From the NCBI RefSeq assembly GCF_030294985.1, contig NZ_AP024718.1, positions 1,937,001 through 2,001,000 on the forward strand: a stretch of 64,000 bases of DNA, in the 5' to 3' direction. Below are positions 22,796 through 34,521 of the stretch, in pieces (the stretch's first letter is position 1; each line of letters opens with the position of its first letter). The notes below the pieces were generated by a model. It was not told the DNA's origin, did no database searches, and was given only the letters and a program-made list of their open reading frames with translations. Made by a program: the position numbers and the translations under genes. The stretch comes from Methylomarinovum tepidoasis (lineage in GTDB: Bacteria > Pseudomonadota > Gammaproteobacteria > Methylococcales > Methylothermaceae).

Positions 22796-23986
22796 TCAAG
22801 CGGTCAACCCCCGTTCCAGATCGGCGATGATGTCCTCGATGTTCTCCAGCCCGACGGAGATCCGCACCAGCCCGTCGTCGATGCCGGCATCAGCACGCTC
22901 CTCCGGCGACAGGCGACCGTGGGTGGTTGTGGCCGGGTGGGTGATGGTCGTCTTCACGTCCCCCAGGTTGGCGGTGATCGAGATCAGGCGGGTGTTGTCG
23001 ATGAGCCGCCAGGCTGCCGGCTGGCCGCCTTTGACCACGAAGCTGACGATTCCCCCGCTCCCCCGCTGCTGTTTTGTGGCCAGATCGTGCTGGGGATGGG
23101 AAGCCAGCCCGGGGTAGTAGACCCGTTCCACCCCAGGATGGGATTCGAGCCAGCAGGCCAGCTTCAAGGCGTTGTCGCAATGGGCCTGCATGCGCAGGTT
23201 CAGGGTTTCCAGACCGGTGAGGAAAACCCAGGCGTTGAAGGGGCTCATGGCGGCGCCGCCGGTGCGCAGAAAGGGATAGACCTCCTTGTCCAGCAGCTCC
23301 CGGGGACCGACGATGGCGCCCCCGACGCAGCGGCCCTGGCCGTCCAGATATTTGGTGGCCGAATGGACCACGATATCGGCGCCCAAAGCCAGAGGGCGTT
23401 GCAGGGCCGGGGTGCAGAAGACGTTGTCCACCACCAGCAGGGCGTCGTGGGCGTGGGCCAGCGCCGCCAGTGCGGCGATGTCGGCGATCTCGGTCAGGGG
23501 ATTGGAGGGGGTCTCCAGAAACAGAAACCGGGTCTGGGGGCGGATGGCTTGTTCCCAGGCGTTCAGGTCGGTCAAAGCGACGAAATCGACCCCGACTCCG
23601 AATTTTTCCATGTAGTTCCGAAACAGCAGCACGGTGTTGCCGAACACCGCCCGGGAGCAGACCACATGATCCCCCGCCTTCAAAAGCCCCATCGCCAGAG
23701 TCATGATCGCCGCCATCCCGGAGGCGGTGGCGATACAGCGCTCTCCTCCCTCCATGAGCGCCAGACGCTCCTCGAAGGTGCGGGTGGTCGGGTTGGTGAA
23801 ACGGGAATAGATGTTGCCCGGTTCCTGGCCGGAAAAGCGCGCCTGGGCTTGGGCGGCGCTGTCGAAAACGTAACTGGAGGTGACGAAGATCGGGTCGGAA
23901 TGCTCGTTTTCCGGCGTTCGGTGCTGGCCGGCACGGATGCTCTGGGTCTGGATGCCGAGACGGTCCCAGGACAGATCGTTGCTCAT
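22796..23986 (-). CDS. metZ: O-succinylhomoserine sulfhydrylase
   Basis: The 396-aa PLP enzyme has the Cys/Met metabolism signature with the pyridoxal lysine at 212 ([14 protein letters not shown]) and SGMAAIM near 89. MetZ makes homocysteine directly from O-succinylhomoserine and sulfide. I start at ATG 23986, which overlaps the purF stop codon (ATGA). The cvpA-purF-metZ order is conserved in Pseudomonas and relatives, which supports MetZ over MetB or cystathionine lyases. Confidence 0.9.
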   Translation of the reverse strand: MSNDLSWDRLGIQTQSIRAGQHRTPENEHSDPIFVTSSYVFDSAAQAQARFSGQEPGNIYSRFTNPTTRTFEERLALMEGGERCIATASGMAAIMTLAMGLLKAGDHVVCSRAVFGNTVLLFRNYMEKFGVGVDFVALTDLNAWEQAIRPQTRFLFLETPSNPLTEIADIAALAALAHAHDALLVVDNVFCTPALQRPLALGADIVVHSATKYLDGQGRCVGGAIVGPRELLDKEVYPFLRTGGAAMSPFNAWVFLTGLETLNLRMQAHCDNALKLACWLESHPGVERVYYPGLASHPQHDLATKQQRGSGGIVSFVVKGGQPAAWRLIDNTRLISITANLGDVKTTITHPATTTHGRLSPEERADAGIDDGLVRISVGLENIEDIIADLERGLTA

Positions 23987-25500
23987 AACGAATTGTGCAG
24001 GTCGAGGTTGTCGGTGTTGGCGGCTTCCGCGGGCGGATCGTCCTTTTTCGGACCGCGGCGGCACAGGCTGAGGCGCTCTAGGTATTCCGGGGTGATGTCC
24101 CCGGTGACGTATTCGCCGCTGAAACAGCTGGTTTCGAAACGTTCGATGGCCGGGTTGCAGCGCCGAACCGCCTCCACTAGATCGTCGAGATCCTGATAGA
24201 TCAGCCAGTCGGCCCCGAGGAAGCGCTGGATTTCCTCCTCGTTTCGGCCGTGGGCGATCAGTTCCGAAGTGGCCGGCATGTCGATGCCGTAAACGTAAGG
24301 GTAACGGACCGGCGGGGAGGCGGAGGCGAAATAGACCTTTCTGGCGCCGGCATCCCGGGCCATTTGGATGATCTGTTTGGAGGTGGTGCCGCGGACGATG
24401 GAATCGTCCACCAGAAGCACGTTCTTACCCTGGAACTCCACATCGATGGGATTGAGCTTGCGGCGCACCGACTTCTGGCGCAGCTGCTGTCCGGGCATGA
24501 TGAAAGTGCGGCCGATGTAGCGGTTCTTGATGAACCCTTCGCGGTACTTCACCCCCAGGCGGTTGGCCAGTTCCAGCGCGGCGGTGCGGCTGGTGTCCGG
24601 GATGGGGATGACCACGTCGATGTCGTGATCCGGGCGCAGGCGCAGGATCTTCTCCGCCAGCTTTTCCCCCATACGCAACCGGGACTGATAGACGGAGATG
24701 CCGTCGATGACCGAATCGGGGCGGGCGAAATAGACGAACTCGAAGATGCAGGGCGCGTGCAGGGCGTGCTCGGCGCACTGGCGGCTGTGAAGGCGGCCGT
24801 TCTTTTCGATGAAGACCGCCTCTCCCGGGGAGATGTCCCGCAGCCGTTTGAAACCGAGCACATCGAGGGCGACGCTTTCGGAGGCGATGATGTATTCCGG
24901 CCCCTGGGGCGAATCGCGGTGGCCGATCACGGCCGGCCGGATTCCGTAAGGATCCCGGAAGCCCAGCACCCCGAAACCGGTGATCATCGCGGTCACCGCA
25001 TAGGCTCCCCGGCAGCGGCGGTGGACTTCGGCCACGGCGTCGAAAACGTCGCTGACGTCCAGACGCAGTTTGCCCAGGCGCTGCAATTCATGGGCGAAGA
25101 CGTTGAGGAGGATTTCGGAATCGGAGTCGGTGTTGATGTGGCGCTGGTCCTGCAGGAACAACTCCTGTTTCAGCAATTCGGCGTTGGTCAGATTGCCGTT
25201 GTGGCCCAGGGCGATGCCATAGGGGGAATTGACGTAGAACGGCTGGGCCTCGGCGGAACTGGTACAGCCGGCAGTGGGATAGCGGACGTGGCCGATCCCC
25301 ATCGTGCCGCGCAGGTGCTGCATGTGCTCCGGCTGGAACACGTCGCGCACCAAGCCCTTGTCCTTGCGCAGATAGAAACGGCCGCCCTCGTAGGTGACGA
25401 TGCCGGCGGCATCCTGCCCACGGTGCTGAAGTACCGTCAGGGCTTCGTAGAGTTCCTGATTGACCGGCTGATGGGAGACGATGCCCACGATTCCGCACAT
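23983..25500 (-). CDS. purF: Amidophosphoribosyltransferase
   Basis: The 505-aa product begins [20 protein letters not shown]; Cys2, exposed after Met removal, is the glutaminase nucleophile. The PRPP loop is [16 protein letters not shown] near 364. PurF catalyses the first committed step of purine synthesis. No cysteine pattern for a 4Fe-4S cluster of the Bacillus type is apparent, so it is the E. coli-like form. It is followed by metZ and preceded by cvpA. Confidence 0.96.
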   Translation of the reverse strand: MCGIVGIVSHQPVNQELYEALTVLQHRGQDAAGIVTYEGGRFYLRKDKGLVRDVFQPEHMQHLRGTMGIGHVRYPTAGCTSSAEAQPFYVNSPYGIALGHNGNLTNAELLKQELFLQDQRHINTDSDSEILLNVFAHELQRLGKLRLDVSDVFDAVAEVHRRCRGAYAVTAMITGFGVLGFRDPYGIRPAVIGHRDSPQGPEYIIASESVALDVLGFKRLRDISPGEAVFIEKNGRLHSRQCAEHALHAPCIFEFVYFARPDSVIDGISVYQSRLRMGEKLAEKILRLRPDHDIDVVIPIPDTSRTAALELANRLGVKYREGFIKNRYIGRTFIMPGQQLRQKSVRRKLNPIDVEFQGKNVLLVDDSIVRGTTSKQIIQMARDAGARKVYFASASPPVRYPYVYGIDMPATSELIAHGRNEEEIQRFLGADWLIYQDLDDLVEAVRRCNPAIERFETSCFSGEYVTGDITPEYLERLSLCRRGPKKDDPPAEAANTDNLDLHNSL

Positions 25501-25516
25501 GTTTCGGAGAGTCCTG

Positions 25517-26020
25517 TCAGAGTGGAAGGAAAGGAAGACGGTAACGCTGAAGATAAGGCTTGGGGTCCAGACGCCCGAGGAAGTTGGCCCAGCGCTCGGC
25601 GTAGGGCAGAAGACGCGACTTGCGCCACCAGCTTTCCCGGTCCAGCTCGAAATTCTGGGCCAGCAGGACGACGGCAGCGATCAGCAGAACCCCGCGTCCA
25701 GCGCCGAAAACCAGCCCTCCCAGGCGGTTCAGGATGCTCAACGGTGAATGTTCCACCAGGGTGGCGAGCAGGAAGCCGGTCAGTTTGCCGACGAGCAGCG
25801 TAACGATGAACAGAATCACGAAGGCGCTGGCGATGCGCAGGGTCGGATGCGGCAGGACGGACTCGAGCTGATAGGCCATGGCGGGATGAAAGTGGAGTGC
25901 GATCCAAAGCGCGGCGATCCAACTCAGCAGAGCGAAACTTTCCTGCACCAGACCGCGGACGAACCCCAACAATGCGGAAACCGCCACCGCGGTCAGGATG
26001 GCATAATCGATCCAGAGCAA
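25517..26020 (-). CDS. cvpA: CvpA family membrane protein
   Basis: The 167-aa product ([24 protein letters not shown]...) has four hydrophobic segments and the family ending [13 protein letters not shown]. The start is a TTG at 26020; no in-frame ATG gives a family-like start, and no clear ribosome site is visible. A much longer frame upstream overlaps rarA and the methyltransferase gene and is not real. CvpA is linked to colicin V export and envelope stress; it precedes purF as in E. coli. Confidence 0.82.
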   Translation of the reverse strand: MLWIDYAILTAVAVSALLGFVRGLVQESFALLSWIAALWIALHFHPAMAYQLESVLPHPTLRIASAFVILFIVTLLVGKLTGFLLATLVEHSPLSILNRLGGLVFGAGRGVLLIAAVVLLAQNFELDRESWWRKSRLLPYAERWANFLGRLDPKPYLQRYRLPFLPL

Positions 26021-26095
26021 TGCGGAAATTCTGCCACGATTGTAAGGAGGCACAATTGTAGCAGATTCCCTTTTCAGCTGATACGCTGATATACC

Positions 26096-27103
26096 ATGGA
26101 AACCCTGTCCACAACGCTCCCGGTGCGCTTCGTCGAGCGGCTGCAGGCCATCGTCCCGCCCGCCCGGCTGGCGGAAACGCTCGCTAGTTTCGACCGCCCC
26201 AAAATTCCCGTCCTGCGGGTGAACACCTTGCGATCCTCCGTCATGGAAACCTTCACCGAATTGCAGTCCCAGGGATTTCCACTCGATCCGCTGCCCAAGT
26301 CGGAGTACGCTGCCAGCCTGCCGCCGGAATGGAAGCGCCCGCTGACGGAGACGGCGGCATTTGCGGAGGGACGGATCTACCTTCAAAATCCTTCCAGCAT
26401 GCTCGCGGTGGAGGTGCTGGCGCCGAGGCCCGGCGAGGAGGTGCTCGATCTGTGCGCCGCCCCTGGCGGCAAGACCTCCCTGCTGGCGATGAAAATGGGA
26501 AACCGGGGACGGATCGCGGCGGTAGAGCCGGTCAAAGACCGTTTCTACCGGCTTAAGGCCAACCTGACCCGCCTGGGCGTGACGGTCGCCCGCGGTTACC
26601 GCATGGATGGCCGCGCCGTCGGCCACAAAGTGCCTGAGCGCTTCGACCGCGTGCTGGTGGATGCCCCCTGCTCGTCCGAGTCCCGCTTTCGCAGCGAAGA
26701 TCCCCAGAGCCATGCTCACTGGCACGAGCGCAAGATCGCCGAATGTTCCCGCAAGCAGAAACGGTTGTTGCTGTCGGCCTTTCAGGCGTTGAAGCCGGGC
26801 GGCCGGCTGCTCTACTGTACCTGCGCCTTCGCTCCGGAAGAGAACGAAATGGTGGTGGATGCCCTGCTGCTGCGGCATCCCGAGGCGGAGATCGTCCCGT
26901 TCCAACTGCCCGGGGTGGCGCAGCAGCCGGGACTGACCCGGTGGCAGGGCAAAACCCTGGCCGCCTCTCTTAAGGAGGCCCTCAGGATTCTTCCGGACCG
27001 GATTTACGACGGCTTTTTCCTGTGTCTGGTGACGAAAGGCCGTGGCGTTGGCGCCAAAGCCGGTCCAGCTCGGAAAGACGCTGCAGCTTGGCCGCGATCT
27101 TGA
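26096..27103 (+). CDS. RsmB/NOP family RNA (cytosine-5) methyltransferase
   Basis: The 335-aa product has the SAM motif [14 protein letters not shown] (about 118-131), motif [14 protein letters not shown] and motif [18 protein letters not shown], whose Cys is the catalytic nucleophile. An N-terminal PUA-like or NusB-like RNA-binding extension is short. The substrate (rRNA or tRNA) cannot be told. Its last 40 codons overlap the 3' end of the convergent rarA gene by 122 bp, and both frames are intact. Confidence 0.85.
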   Translation: METLSTTLPVRFVERLQAIVPPARLAETLASFDRPKIPVLRVNTLRSSVMETFTELQSQGFPLDPLPKSEYAASLPPEWKRPLTETAAFAEGRIYLQNPSSMLAVEVLAPRPGEEVLDLCAAPGGKTSLLAMKMGNRGRIAAVEPVKDRFYRLKANLTRLGVTVARGYRMDGRAVGHKVPERFDRVLVDAPCSSESRFRSEDPQSHAHWHERKIAECSRKQKRLLLSAFQALKPGGRLLYCTCAFAPEENEMVVDALLLRHPEAEIVPFQLPGVAQQPGLTRWQGKTLAASLKEALRILPDRIYDGFFLCLVTKGRGVGAKAGPARKDAAAWPRS

Positions 27104-28361
27104 TCTCCAGACCGCGCTCGACCGGCTGATAATAGCGGCGCGGCTCCATTTCCTCGGGAAAATAGTTTTCACCGGCGGCATACCCTTCTGGTTCGTCATG
27201 GGCATAGCGATAGCGGCGGCCGTAACCCAGCTCCCGCATGAGCTTGGTGGGGGCATTGCGCAGATGCACCGGAACCTCCAGGCTGCCGGTGGCAGCGGCA
27301 TCCCGTTGCGCCGCCTGAAAGGCCCGGTAGACGGCGTTGCTTTTCGGCGCGCAGGCCAGATAGACCGCCGCCTGCGCCAGCGCCAGTTCCCCTTCCGGCG
27401 ACCCCAGTCGCTCCTGGGCGGCCCAGGCATCGAGTGCCAGAGGCAAGGCCCGCGGATCGGCGTTGCCGATGTCCTCGCTGGCGATACGCACCAGACGGCG
27501 GGCGATGTATAGCGGATCGCAGCCGCCGTCCAGCATACGGCAGAGCCAGTACAGGGCGGCGTCGGGGTCGCTGCCGCGGATGCTCTTGTGCAGCGCGGAA
27601 ATCTGATCGTAGAAGGCATCCCCCTGACGGTCGAAACGGCGGGGGCTGCCACCGGCCAGAACGTCCCGGGCGACCTCTTCGGAGACATGGACGACCCCGC
27701 CTGTCTCCTCGCCCAGATCGACGAGGACTTCCAGCAGATTCAACAGGCGGCGGGCATCGCCGTCTGCAGCCTGAATCAGCCAGGGGCGCACCGCGGCTGG
27801 CAGCCGGATCTCCCGACCGCCGAAACCACGGGGATCGTTCAAGGCGCGGTCGATGACTTGTTCCAGATCGGCGTCTCCGAGCGGTTTGAGCACATAGACT
27901 CTGGCCCGGGACAACAGGGCGTTGTTGAGGGCGAAGGAAGGATTCTCCGTGGTCGCCCCGATGAAGAAGATCAGCCCGGTTTCGATGTGGGGAAGAAAGG
28001 CGTCCTGCTGGGCTTTGTTGAAACGGTGAACCTCGTCGACGAAGAGAATGGTCCGTCGTCCTTGTTTTCGAATCGTTTCTGCTTGTTGGATGGCTTGGCG
28101 AATGTTTTGGATGTTGGACAAAACGGCAGATAACGGTATAAATTCGGCATCCGCCGTTGCCGCCACCATCCGCGCCAGCGTCGTCTTGCCGGTCCCCGGC
28201 GGCCCCCAGAGAATCATCGAGTGCAGATGCCCGGCCCGAACCGCCTCATAGAGGGGTTTCCCCAGCGCCAGCAGATGGCGCTGGCCGAAGAACTCCTCCA
28301 GGCGCCGGGGCCGCAGGCGGTCGGCCAGCGGTCGGGAATCGGCGGCGTTTTCCAACTTCAC
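26982..28361 (-). CDS. rarA: Replication-associated recombination AAA+ ATPase RarA (MgsA)
   Basis: The 459-aa product has Walker [16 protein letters not shown] (about 50-64), Walker [13 protein letters not shown] and the C-terminal MgsA tetramer region ([22 protein letters not shown]). RarA acts at stalled forks with SSB. The GTG start overlaps the lolA stop codon. The ftsK-lolA-rarA order is the E. coli one. The last ~35 residues are longer than in E. coli and overlap the methyltransferase gene. Confidence 0.94.
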   Translation of the reverse strand: MKLENAADSRPLADRLRPRRLEEFFGQRHLLALGKPLYEAVRAGHLHSMILWGPPGTGKTTLARMVAATADAEFIPLSAVLSNIQNIRQAIQQAETIRKQGRRTILFVDEVHRFNKAQQDAFLPHIETGLIFFIGATTENPSFALNNALLSRARVYVLKPLGDADLEQVIDRALNDPRGFGGREIRLPAAVRPWLIQAADGDARRLLNLLEVLVDLGEETGGVVHVSEEVARDVLAGGSPRRFDRQGDAFYDQISALHKSIRGSDPDAALYWLCRMLDGGCDPLYIARRLVRIASEDIGNADPRALPLALDAWAAQERLGSPEGELALAQAAVYLACAPKSNAVYRAFQAAQRDAAATGSLEVPVHLRNAPTKLMRELGYGRRYRYAHDEPEGYAAGENYFPEEMEPRRYYQPVERGLEIKIAAKLQRLSELDRLWRQRHGLSSPDTGKSRRKSGPEES

Positions 28362-28975
28362 CTGCCTTCGAAGACATCCACGCCGGGGGGCGGGGAAAAG
28401 CGGAACAGCTCAGGATCAAGGCGCGGATTGATCTCCAGACGACGGAAGCGGATCCGGGTCAGCTGTCCGAAATTGTCCGCTAGTTCCATCGACTGCAAGA
28501 CTCCCTGTTGCAGTTCCACCCGCAAACGGCGGAAGACGTCGTTCTCGGATCTGGGACGCAACGTCACCCAGGCCCGCCCGTCTTCGCTTCCCTGCCCGAC
28601 CACCCGGAAACGCGCCTGCAGGCGGACCTGGCCGCTGAGCAGCAGTGCCGGCGCCGATCCCAATGCCTCGTCGAGCGGGCGCACGGTCACCTGTTCCAGA
28701 TCGGGATCGTAGAACCAGACCTTGCTGCCATCGGCGATCACCCATTGCCGGTACGGTTTGCGATATTCCCAGCGGAACCTGCCCGGTCGCGCCAAATAGA
28801 AGCGTCCCTCGCTGCGCTGGCCGACGCTCCCGTGTTCGTCGATGACTTCCTGCTCGAAATCGGCGGCCAGGGTCTTGACCCGGGAAAGGAAGCCATCGAG
28901 CGCATCCACGGGCGCGGCGGTGACGGCGGTCGCCCACCACCACAGGAAAATCACTGGAAAGGACGATAATTTCAT
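28358..28975 (-). CDS. lolA: Outer-membrane lipoprotein carrier protein
   Basis: The 205-aa protein has a signal peptide ([20 protein letters not shown]) and the LolA fold sequence: [29 protein letters not shown] and [17 protein letters not shown]. LolA carries lipoproteins across the periplasm from LolCDE to LolB. ATG 28975 follows ftsK by 4 bp. Start choice is firm because of the signal peptide. Confidence 0.93.
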   Translation of the reverse strand: MKLSSFPVIFLWWWATAVTAAPVDALDGFLSRVKTLAADFEQEVIDEHGSVGQRSEGRFYLARPGRFRWEYRKPYRQWVIADGSKVWFYDPDLEQVTVRPLDEALGSAPALLLSGQVRLQARFRVVGQGSEDGRAWVTLRPRSENDVFRRLRVELQQGVLQSMELADNFGQLTRIRFRRLEINPRLDPELFRFSPPPGVDVFEGR

Positions 28976-28979
28976 GAGA

Positions 28980-31457
28980 TCAATCCTCGTGTGGGGGCGG
29001 CGCCAGCACGGTGCGGGCGCCGTTGCCCTCCGGCGGGCTGACCACCCCCGCCCGTTCCATCGCCTCGACGATGCGGGCGGCGCGGTTGTAGCCGATTTTG
29101 AACTTGCGCTGGATGCTGGAGGTGGAAACGCGGCGGGTTTCGGTGACGAAGCGCACCGCGGCGTCGTAAAGGGCATCGGTTTCGGCGTCGTCGTCATCGC
29201 CCCCGGTTTCGGCGTCGGTCTCGTCCTGAAAGCGGGTGATTTCCTCGATGTAATCGGCCTGCCCGGTCTGCTTCAGAAAACCGACCACCCGGATCACCTC
29301 TTCGTCATCGACGAAAGCGCCGTGGGCGCGAATGGGAAAACCGGTTCCCGGCGGCAGGTAGAGCATGTCGCCGCAGCCGAGCAGGGTTTCCGCCCCGCCC
29401 TGGTCGAGAATGGTGCGGGAATCCACCTTGGAGGACACCTGGAAGGCGATCCGGGTCGGCACGTTGGCCTTGATGAGACCGGTGATCACGTCCACCGACG
29501 GCCGCTGGGTCGCCAGAATCAGATGAATGCCGGCGGCACGGGCCTTCTGGGCCAGACGGGCGATCAGCTCTTCCACTTTCTTGCCGACGATCATCATCAT
29601 GTCGGCCAGCTCGTCGATGATGACGACGATCACCGGCAGCGGTTCCAGCAACGGCCAGCTGCCGCCCTCCTCCAGGTCGCCGGCCCGGAAGAAGGGATCC
29701 TTGATCGGCTCGCCCCGTTCGGCCGCCTCCCCCACTTTGCGGTTGAAACTGTCCAGATTGCGCACTCTGAGCGCCGACATCAGACGGTAGCGGCGGTCCA
29801 TCTCCGCCACGCACCAGCGCAGGGCGGAGGCGGCCTCCTTCATGTCGGTGACCACCGGTGCCAGCAGGTGGGGAATGCCCTCGTACACCGAAAGCTCCAG
29901 CATCTTGGGGTCGATCATGATCAGGCGCACCTGGGCGGGCGTGGCCTTGTAGAGCATGCTGAGGATCATGGCGTTGATCGCCACCGACTTGCCGGAACCG
30001 GTGGTTCCGGCCACCAGCAGATGGGGCATCCTGGCCAGATCGGCCACCACCGGCCGGCCGGAGATGTCCTTGCCCAGAACCAGGGTCACCGGCGACTTCG
30101 ACTTCTGATACTCGCGGCTGGAAAGCACCTCGCGCAGATAGACGGTTTCACGCTGACGGTTGGGCACCTCCAGGCCGATGTAGGATTTGCCCGGGATCAC
30201 CTCCACCACACGCACGCTGGAAACCGACAGGGAACGGGCCAGATCGGTAGCCAGATTGCTGATGCGGCTGCCCTTGATGCCCGGCCCCGGCTGGATCTCG
30301 AACCGGGTGATGACCGGACCCGGGTGGACTTCGCGCACCTTGGCCTGGACCCCGAAATCGGCCAACACCGCCTCCAGCTGCCGGGACATCAGCGCCAGAT
30401 CCGCCTCGGAATAACCTTCCACCTTGCCGTTCCCTTCGTCCAACAAGTCCAGCGACGGCAACACCGGCTCGCTCGGCGCCTTGGGCGCGACGGCGTGGGT
30501 CTCCACCTTCCTGCCGATGACCGGCGGGATGTCCGGCAATACGGCGGCCGCCTCCAGCGCCGGGGAAGGAGCGGCCTCCTCAGGCTCAGGCGCGGTTTCG
30601 AAAGGCACGTCGAGAACCTCTCCGGCATCCTCCTCCACTGCGGTCAGCGACGGCGGCTCCCCTTCCTCCTCCGTCCCGGCGAGACGAAGCTCCGGTTCGG
30701 CGACGACGATTTCCTCCGGCAGAGCCAGCCGGGGTTCCTGAAGCGCTGCCGGCGCCGCCTCGGCAACGGCCATCCGCTCTCCGGAGGAAGCCACCCGTTG
30801 ACGGCGCCAGGCGGCAGCAAGCGCCCCGGCCTGCAGCCACAGCCAGTCCCAGGCCAGCAGCACGTACTTGCCGATGGTTTCCATGAGATCGAGCCAGGAC
30901 AGGCCGGTGAGCAGGGTAATCCCCGCCAGAAACAGCACCAGCAACGCCAGCGTCGCCCCGACGGGGCCGAAATGACTCAGCAGCCATTCCCCGACCCCGA
31001 TCCCCAACAGGCCGCCGCTGGTTTCCGGTAGATCCAGGGCTGTACGGGGAAAGTGCAGATAGGCCAGTCCCGCCCCTCCGACCAGGGTGGCGACGAACCC
31101 CAAGGTGCGGATGGCCGCCTGCAGCGAACCGACCCACCACCAACTGCCCCGGCGGTAACTCGCCCAGCCGTACCAGGCCACCAGAAGCGGCACCAGCAGA
31201 AACATCACCCCGAACAGGGTGTAGGCGAAGTCCGCCAGCCAGGCGCCGACCAGACCGCCGTCGTTGGTCAACGGCCGTCCCGTTCCCGTATGGCGCCAGC
31301 CGGGATCTTCCAAATCGTAGCTCAGACCGGCGACGAGCAGGTAAACCGCCAGAGACAGAAACGCCAGCAGCCGGATTTCCCGCAGGCCGTGCCGGAAACG
31401 GGCGGCATCGTCAGGCAGAGAGAGGTTTTTGGTATGGGACAAGATCTTGCGCAGCAC
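28980..31457 (-). CDS. ftsK: DNA translocase FtsK
   Basis: The 825-aa product has four or five membrane spans in the first 190 residues, an acidic Pro/Glu-rich linker (about 200-330), the motor with Walker [14 protein letters not shown] and [12 protein letters not shown], and a C-terminal gamma winged helix ([20 protein letters not shown]). FtsK pumps DNA toward dif and activates XerCD. GTG is the start. Its linker is much shorter than in E. coli FtsK (1329 aa). dif itself is 21 kb away in this window. Confidence 0.95.
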   Translation of the reverse strand: MLRKILSHTKNLSLPDDAARFRHGLREIRLLAFLSLAVYLLVAGLSYDLEDPGWRHTGTGRPLTNDGGLVGAWLADFAYTLFGVMFLLVPLLVAWYGWASYRRGSWWWVGSLQAAIRTLGFVATLVGGAGLAYLHFPRTALDLPETSGGLLGIGVGEWLLSHFGPVGATLALLVLFLAGITLLTGLSWLDLMETIGKYVLLAWDWLWLQAGALAAAWRRQRVASSGERMAVAEAAPAALQEPRLALPEEIVVAEPELRLAGTEEEGEPPSLTAVEEDAGEVLDVPFETAPEPEEAAPSPALEAAAVLPDIPPVIGRKVETHAVAPKAPSEPVLPSLDLLDEGNGKVEGYSEADLALMSRQLEAVLADFGVQAKVREVHPGPVITRFEIQPGPGIKGSRISNLATDLARSLSVSSVRVVEVIPGKSYIGLEVPNRQRETVYLREVLSSREYQKSKSPVTLVLGKDISGRPVVADLARMPHLLVAGTTGSGKSVAINAMILSMLYKATPAQVRLIMIDPKMLELSVYEGIPHLLAPVVTDMKEAASALRWCVAEMDRRYRLMSALRVRNLDSFNRKVGEAAERGEPIKDPFFRAGDLEEGGSWPLLEPLPVIVVIIDELADMMMIVGKKVEELIARLAQKARAAGIHLILATQRPSVDVITGLIKANVPTRIAFQVSSKVDSRTILDQGGAETLLGCGDMLYLPPGTGFPIRAHGAFVDDEEVIRVVGFLKQTGQADYIEEITRFQDETDAETGGDDDDAETDALYDAAVRFVTETRRVSTSSIQRKFKIGYNRAARIVEAMERAGVVSPPEGNGARTVLAPPPHED

Positions 31458-31584
31458 GTGATCACGAATTTTTCATTGTTGTAGAAACACGCCGGAATGG
31501 CAAGACAGAGCCTTTTCCAATGACACAGGAGCCTGAAAAGGTTCGAGTTTGGGAGTCAAGTGACTTTCTCGAAGGTACCGAGGC

Positions 31585-31761
31585 ATGAAGCGTCCTATGA
31601 TCTGGATTGCCACCGAACCGTGCCGGTTCGGCTACCTGCGCCTTTCCAAGTGCGACAGAGCTCTGATCCGCCTGGAGCAGGCACTGGTGACCAGATCCGT
31701 GGTCAGAAACGAAACAGCCCGGGCTTTTCCAACAGCTCGTTACGTATTCCTATCCCTCTGA
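31585..31761 (+). CDS. Possible 58-aa small protein
   Basis: An open frame [20 protein letters not shown]...RYVFLSL lies in the gap between ftsK and nfi and overlaps the nfi 3' end by 12 bp. GAGG is only a few bases before the ATG. No family is recognised. The codon choices look ordinary, but a random frame of this length in high-G+C DNA is common, so evidence is weak. Confidence 0.3.
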   Translation: MKRPMIWIATEPCRFGYLRLSKCDRALIRLEQALVTRSVVRNETARAFPTARYVFLSL

Positions 31762-32421
31762 AGCCAGGCGATGGGCCCAGCGGGTGGTTTCCGGAAGCTT
31801 GTAGCGGGTCGTGCAGGCCAGCACCCAGCGCACTGCAGATTCGATGGAAAGCCGATGACCCGGGGAGATGTAGAGCGGCTTGACGCCCTTGCGGGTACGG
31901 ACCACGGCGCCGATGATCTCTCCGTTGTCCTCCAGCGGCACCCAGGCGCCCTTCTCGTCGGGTACGGGGCCGTGATGGCCGATCAGACGGGTCTTGCCGA
32001 CACCGATGGTGGGATGATCCAGCAGCACCCCCAAATGGCTGGCGATGCCGAAGCGGCGGGGATGGGCGATGCCCTGACCGTCGCACAGCAGCAACGCCGG
32101 AAGATGGGCCAGCTTTTCCAAGGCCCGGAGCACCGCAGGGATCTCGCGGAAAGACAGCAAACCGGGAATGTAGGGAAACGCCGTGGGCGTCTCGGCGCTG
32201 CTGTGCGCGATCAACTGCAATGACGGAAAGTCCAGCACCGCCACCGCCGCGCGCGTGATTCGATTTTCATTCTTGAATCCCACATCGACACCGGCGACGG
32301 TCTCCACCGTTTCCGGGAGATCGTCCTCCAGACGGACGAAGCGGCGCAGCCGCTGCTGGATGGCGATGGCTTCCTGGGGCGTCAAGTCCCACGGATGGGC
32401 GTGATGCAGTCTAAGCCTCAC
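31750..32421 (-). CDS. nfi: Endonuclease V (deoxyinosine 3' endonuclease)
   Basis: The 223-aa product has the metal-binding [10 protein letters not shown] (43-52), [29 protein letters not shown] and [13 protein letters not shown] motifs of endonuclease V, which nicks DNA next to deaminated adenine. Length matches the family. The start overlaps the mazG stop region by 11 bp, so it is translated from the same message as mazG. Confidence 0.93.
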   Translation of the reverse strand: MRLRLHHAHPWDLTPQEAIAIQQRLRRFVRLEDDLPETVETVAGVDVGFKNENRITRAAVAVLDFPSLQLIAHSSAETPTAFPYIPGLLSFREIPAVLRALEKLAHLPALLLCDGQGIAHPRRFGIASHLGVLLDHPTIGVGKTRLIGHHGPVPDEKGAWVPLEDNGEIIGAVVRTRKGVKPLYISPGHRLSIESAVRWVLACTTRYKLPETTRWAHRLASEG

Positions 32422-33223
32422 GGCCTTCCTTGGCCTCTTCCCAGAGAGCGTCGAGATCGGCCAGCGCCACGTCGGTCATTTTGCGTCCGGATGCGGCCAG
32501 GCGCCGTTCCATGTAGCGGAAACGGCGGGCGAACTTGCGGTTGCTTTCCCGCAGGGCGGTTTCCGGATGCACCCCCAGATGACGGGCCAGGTTGACGGCG
32601 ACGAACAGCAAATCCCCCACTTCCTCACGGATATGGGCCTCGTCACCGCCGGCCCAGGCCTCGCGCAGTTCCTGCAGCTCCTCCTCGACCTTGGCGAACA
32701 CCGGCTCGGCCTCGGGCCAGTCAAAGCCGTGGCGGGCGGCGCGGTTTTGGATTTCCTCGGCCTGGAGCAAGGCCGGCAGGGTGACGGGGACATCGCCGAG
32801 CACGCCGGTTTCCGCCTCTCCCCTGCCTTTGGCGCGGCGTTCGGCCTGTTTGATCGCTTCCCAGGCCCGTTTGCGTTCTTCCTCGGAGGCGAACTTCACA
32901 CCGGCAAAGACATGGGGATGACGGCGTTCAAGCTTGTCGCACAGGTGCTCGACCACCTGCCGGAAATCGAACAGCCCCCGTTCTTCGGCGATGCGGGCGT
33001 AGAACACCACCTGCAGCAGCAGATCCCCCAGTTCGTCGCACAGATCGTCGTAATCGCCCCGCTCGATGGCGTCGGCGACCTCGTAGGACTCCTCCAGGGT
33101 ATGGGGAATCAGCGATTCGAAGGTCTGCCTGCGGTCCCAGGGACAACCGCCCTCGGGATCGCGCAGCCGCGCCATGATGGCCAGCAGGCGCTCGACAGGA
33201 TGGCGCTCAGAAGTGGTAGCCAT
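32411..33223 (-). CDS. mazG: Nucleoside triphosphate pyrophosphohydrolase MazG
   Basis: The 270-aa protein has two MazG domains: the first with [23 protein letters not shown] and [12 protein letters not shown], the second with [11 protein letters not shown] and [13 protein letters not shown], both carrying the EExxE / ExxD metal sites. It hydrolyses dNTPs and NTPs, and in E. coli lowers ppGpp. Together with nfi it makes a small nucleotide-pool/repair unit. It overlaps the end of the pfkB-type gene by 17 bp. Confidence 0.93.
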   Translation of the reverse strand: MATTSERHPVERLLAIMARLRDPEGGCPWDRRQTFESLIPHTLEESYEVADAIERGDYDDLCDELGDLLLQVVFYARIAEERGLFDFRQVVEHLCDKLERRHPHVFAGVKFASEEERKRAWEAIKQAERRAKGRGEAETGVLGDVPVTLPALLQAEEIQNRAARHGFDWPEAEPVFAKVEEELQELREAWAGGDEAHIREEVGDLLFVAVNLARHLGVHPETALRESNRKFARRFRYMERRLAASGRKMTDVALADLDALWEEAKEGREA

Positions 33224-34139
33224 AGTTGTCGTAGAAACGCTGGCGGAACTGGTCCATGCTGAAGCGATGGTTCTGAGTGCCGGCGTGTTCCACCTTGATC
33301 GCCCCCATCAGGGAAGCGATGGCGCCGATGGTTTCCCAGTCGTAGTTCTCCAGCAGGCCGAAGAGCACCCCGGCCCGGTAGGCGTCGCCGCAACCGGTGG
33401 GATCGACCACCTTCTCCACCCGGGCGGGCGGGATGCGGATAGGCTTGCGGTCGATGTAGACCACCGAACCCTCGGCTCCCTTGGTAACCACCACGGCATC
33501 GACGTCATCGGAGATCAGTTCCGGGGTCAGCCGGGTCTTCTCCTGCACCAGCTTGGCTTCGTAATCGTTGAAGATGGCCCAGGTGGCCAGTTCGATGAAG
33601 CGGATCAGTTCGTCACCTTCGAACATGGGCGTCCCCTGGCCCGGATCGAAAATGAAGGGAATGCCGGCCTCGTGAAATTGCTCGGCATGCTGAATCATGC
33701 CGTCGCGGCCGTCGGGGGCGACGATGCCGATTTCGATCCCGGCATCTTTGGGTACCTGGTTGAGATGGGCGTGGGACATGGCCCCGGGATGGAAGGCGGT
33801 GATTTGGTTGTCGTCCAGGTCGGTGGTGATGTAGGCCTGGGCGGTGTAGGTCCCTTCCACTTCGCGCAGATAACGCTGGTCGATGCCGCAGCGCGCCAGC
33901 CATTCCCGGTAGGGACCGAAATCCTGGCCCACGGTGGCCATCGGCAGCGGCTCCTTGCCCAGCAGCTTCAGATTGTAGGCGATGTTGCCGGCGCAGCCGC
34001 CGAACTCCCGGCGTAGATCCGGCACCAGAAAGGAAACGTTCAGGATGTGGACCTGGTCCGGCAGGATGTGGTTTTTGAAGTAGTCGTGAAACACCATGAT
34101 GGTGTCGTAAGCCATGGAACCGGTAATCAGCGCGCTCAT
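33207..34139 (-). CDS. PfkB/ribokinase family sugar or nucleoside kinase
   Basis: The 310-aa product carries the PfkB signatures REFGGCAGNIAYNLKLLG (44-61) and VVDPTGCGDAYRAGVLFG (about 251-268), where Asp is the catalytic base. MAYDTIMVFHDYFKNHI at the start is typical of the adenosine-kinase-like group. The substrate cannot be fixed from sequence. In methylotrophs some PfkB relatives act on ribulose monophosphate cycle sugars, but nothing here proves that. Confidence 0.85.
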   Translation of the reverse strand: MSALITGSMAYDTIMVFHDYFKNHILPDQVHILNVSFLVPDLRREFGGCAGNIAYNLKLLGKEPLPMATVGQDFGPYREWLARCGIDQRYLREVEGTYTAQAYITTDLDDNQITAFHPGAMSHAHLNQVPKDAGIEIGIVAPDGRDGMIQHAEQFHEAGIPFIFDPGQGTPMFEGDELIRFIELATWAIFNDYEAKLVQEKTRLTPELISDDVDAVVVTKGAEGSVVYIDRKPIRIPPARVEKVVDPTGCGDAYRAGVLFGLLENYDWETIGAIASLMGAIKVEHAGTQNHRFSMDQFRQRFYDNYGYHF

Positions 34140-34143
34140 TGCT

Positions 34144-34521
34144 TTATCCTTGGAAAAAACGGTCGTATCCGATCAAACCCCACACCAGCAGGGCGAGAAA
34201 AATGGCCAGCAGCACGCTGGCCGAGGCGATGTCCTTGGCGTAGCCGGACAGGGGGTGGCGTTCGGTGCCGATGCGGTCCACCACCGCCTCCACCGCCGAA
34301 TTGAGGGTTTCGAAGATGGCGATCTGCCATACGCTGGCGATCAACAGCGCCCGTTCCACCGCCGTCTCCCCCAGCCACAACCCCAACGGCAGCGCCAGCA
34401 GGGAGACGATGACCTCCTGGCGGAAAGCCTCCTCCTGGCGCCAGCACACCTTCATCCCCACCATGGAGTTGCCGAAGGCGGCGATCAGGCGGGGAACGCC
34501 TTTCAGTCCCGGCTGGCCCAT
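34144..34521 (-). CDS. dgkA: Diacylglycerol kinase
   Basis: The 125-aa product has three membrane segments and the DgkA motif, FRQEVIVSLLALPLG and ETLNSAVEAVVDRIG (Glu and Asn of the active site). DgkA phosphorylates diacylglycerol released during osmoregulated glucan synthesis. ATG 34521 overlaps the gcvH stop (TGATG). The N-terminus is slightly longer than in E. coli. Confidence 0.92.
   Translation of the reverse strand: MGQPGLKGVPRLIAAFGNSMVGMKVCWRQEEAFRQEVIVSLLALPLGLWLGETAVERALLIASVWQIAIFETLNSAVEAVVDRIGTERHPLSGYAKDIASASVLLAIFLALLVWGLIGYDRFFQG

Noticed and set aside
24450..25100. Possible 4Fe-4S site in PurF as in Bacillus.
   Set aside because: The required C-terminal cysteine pattern is not visible, and the protein is of the E. 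coli type.
25517..27688. A 723-codon minus-strand frame containing CvpA at its end.
   Set aside because: Only the last 167 codons are protein-like; the rest is antisense to the methyltransferase gene or off-frame to rarA.
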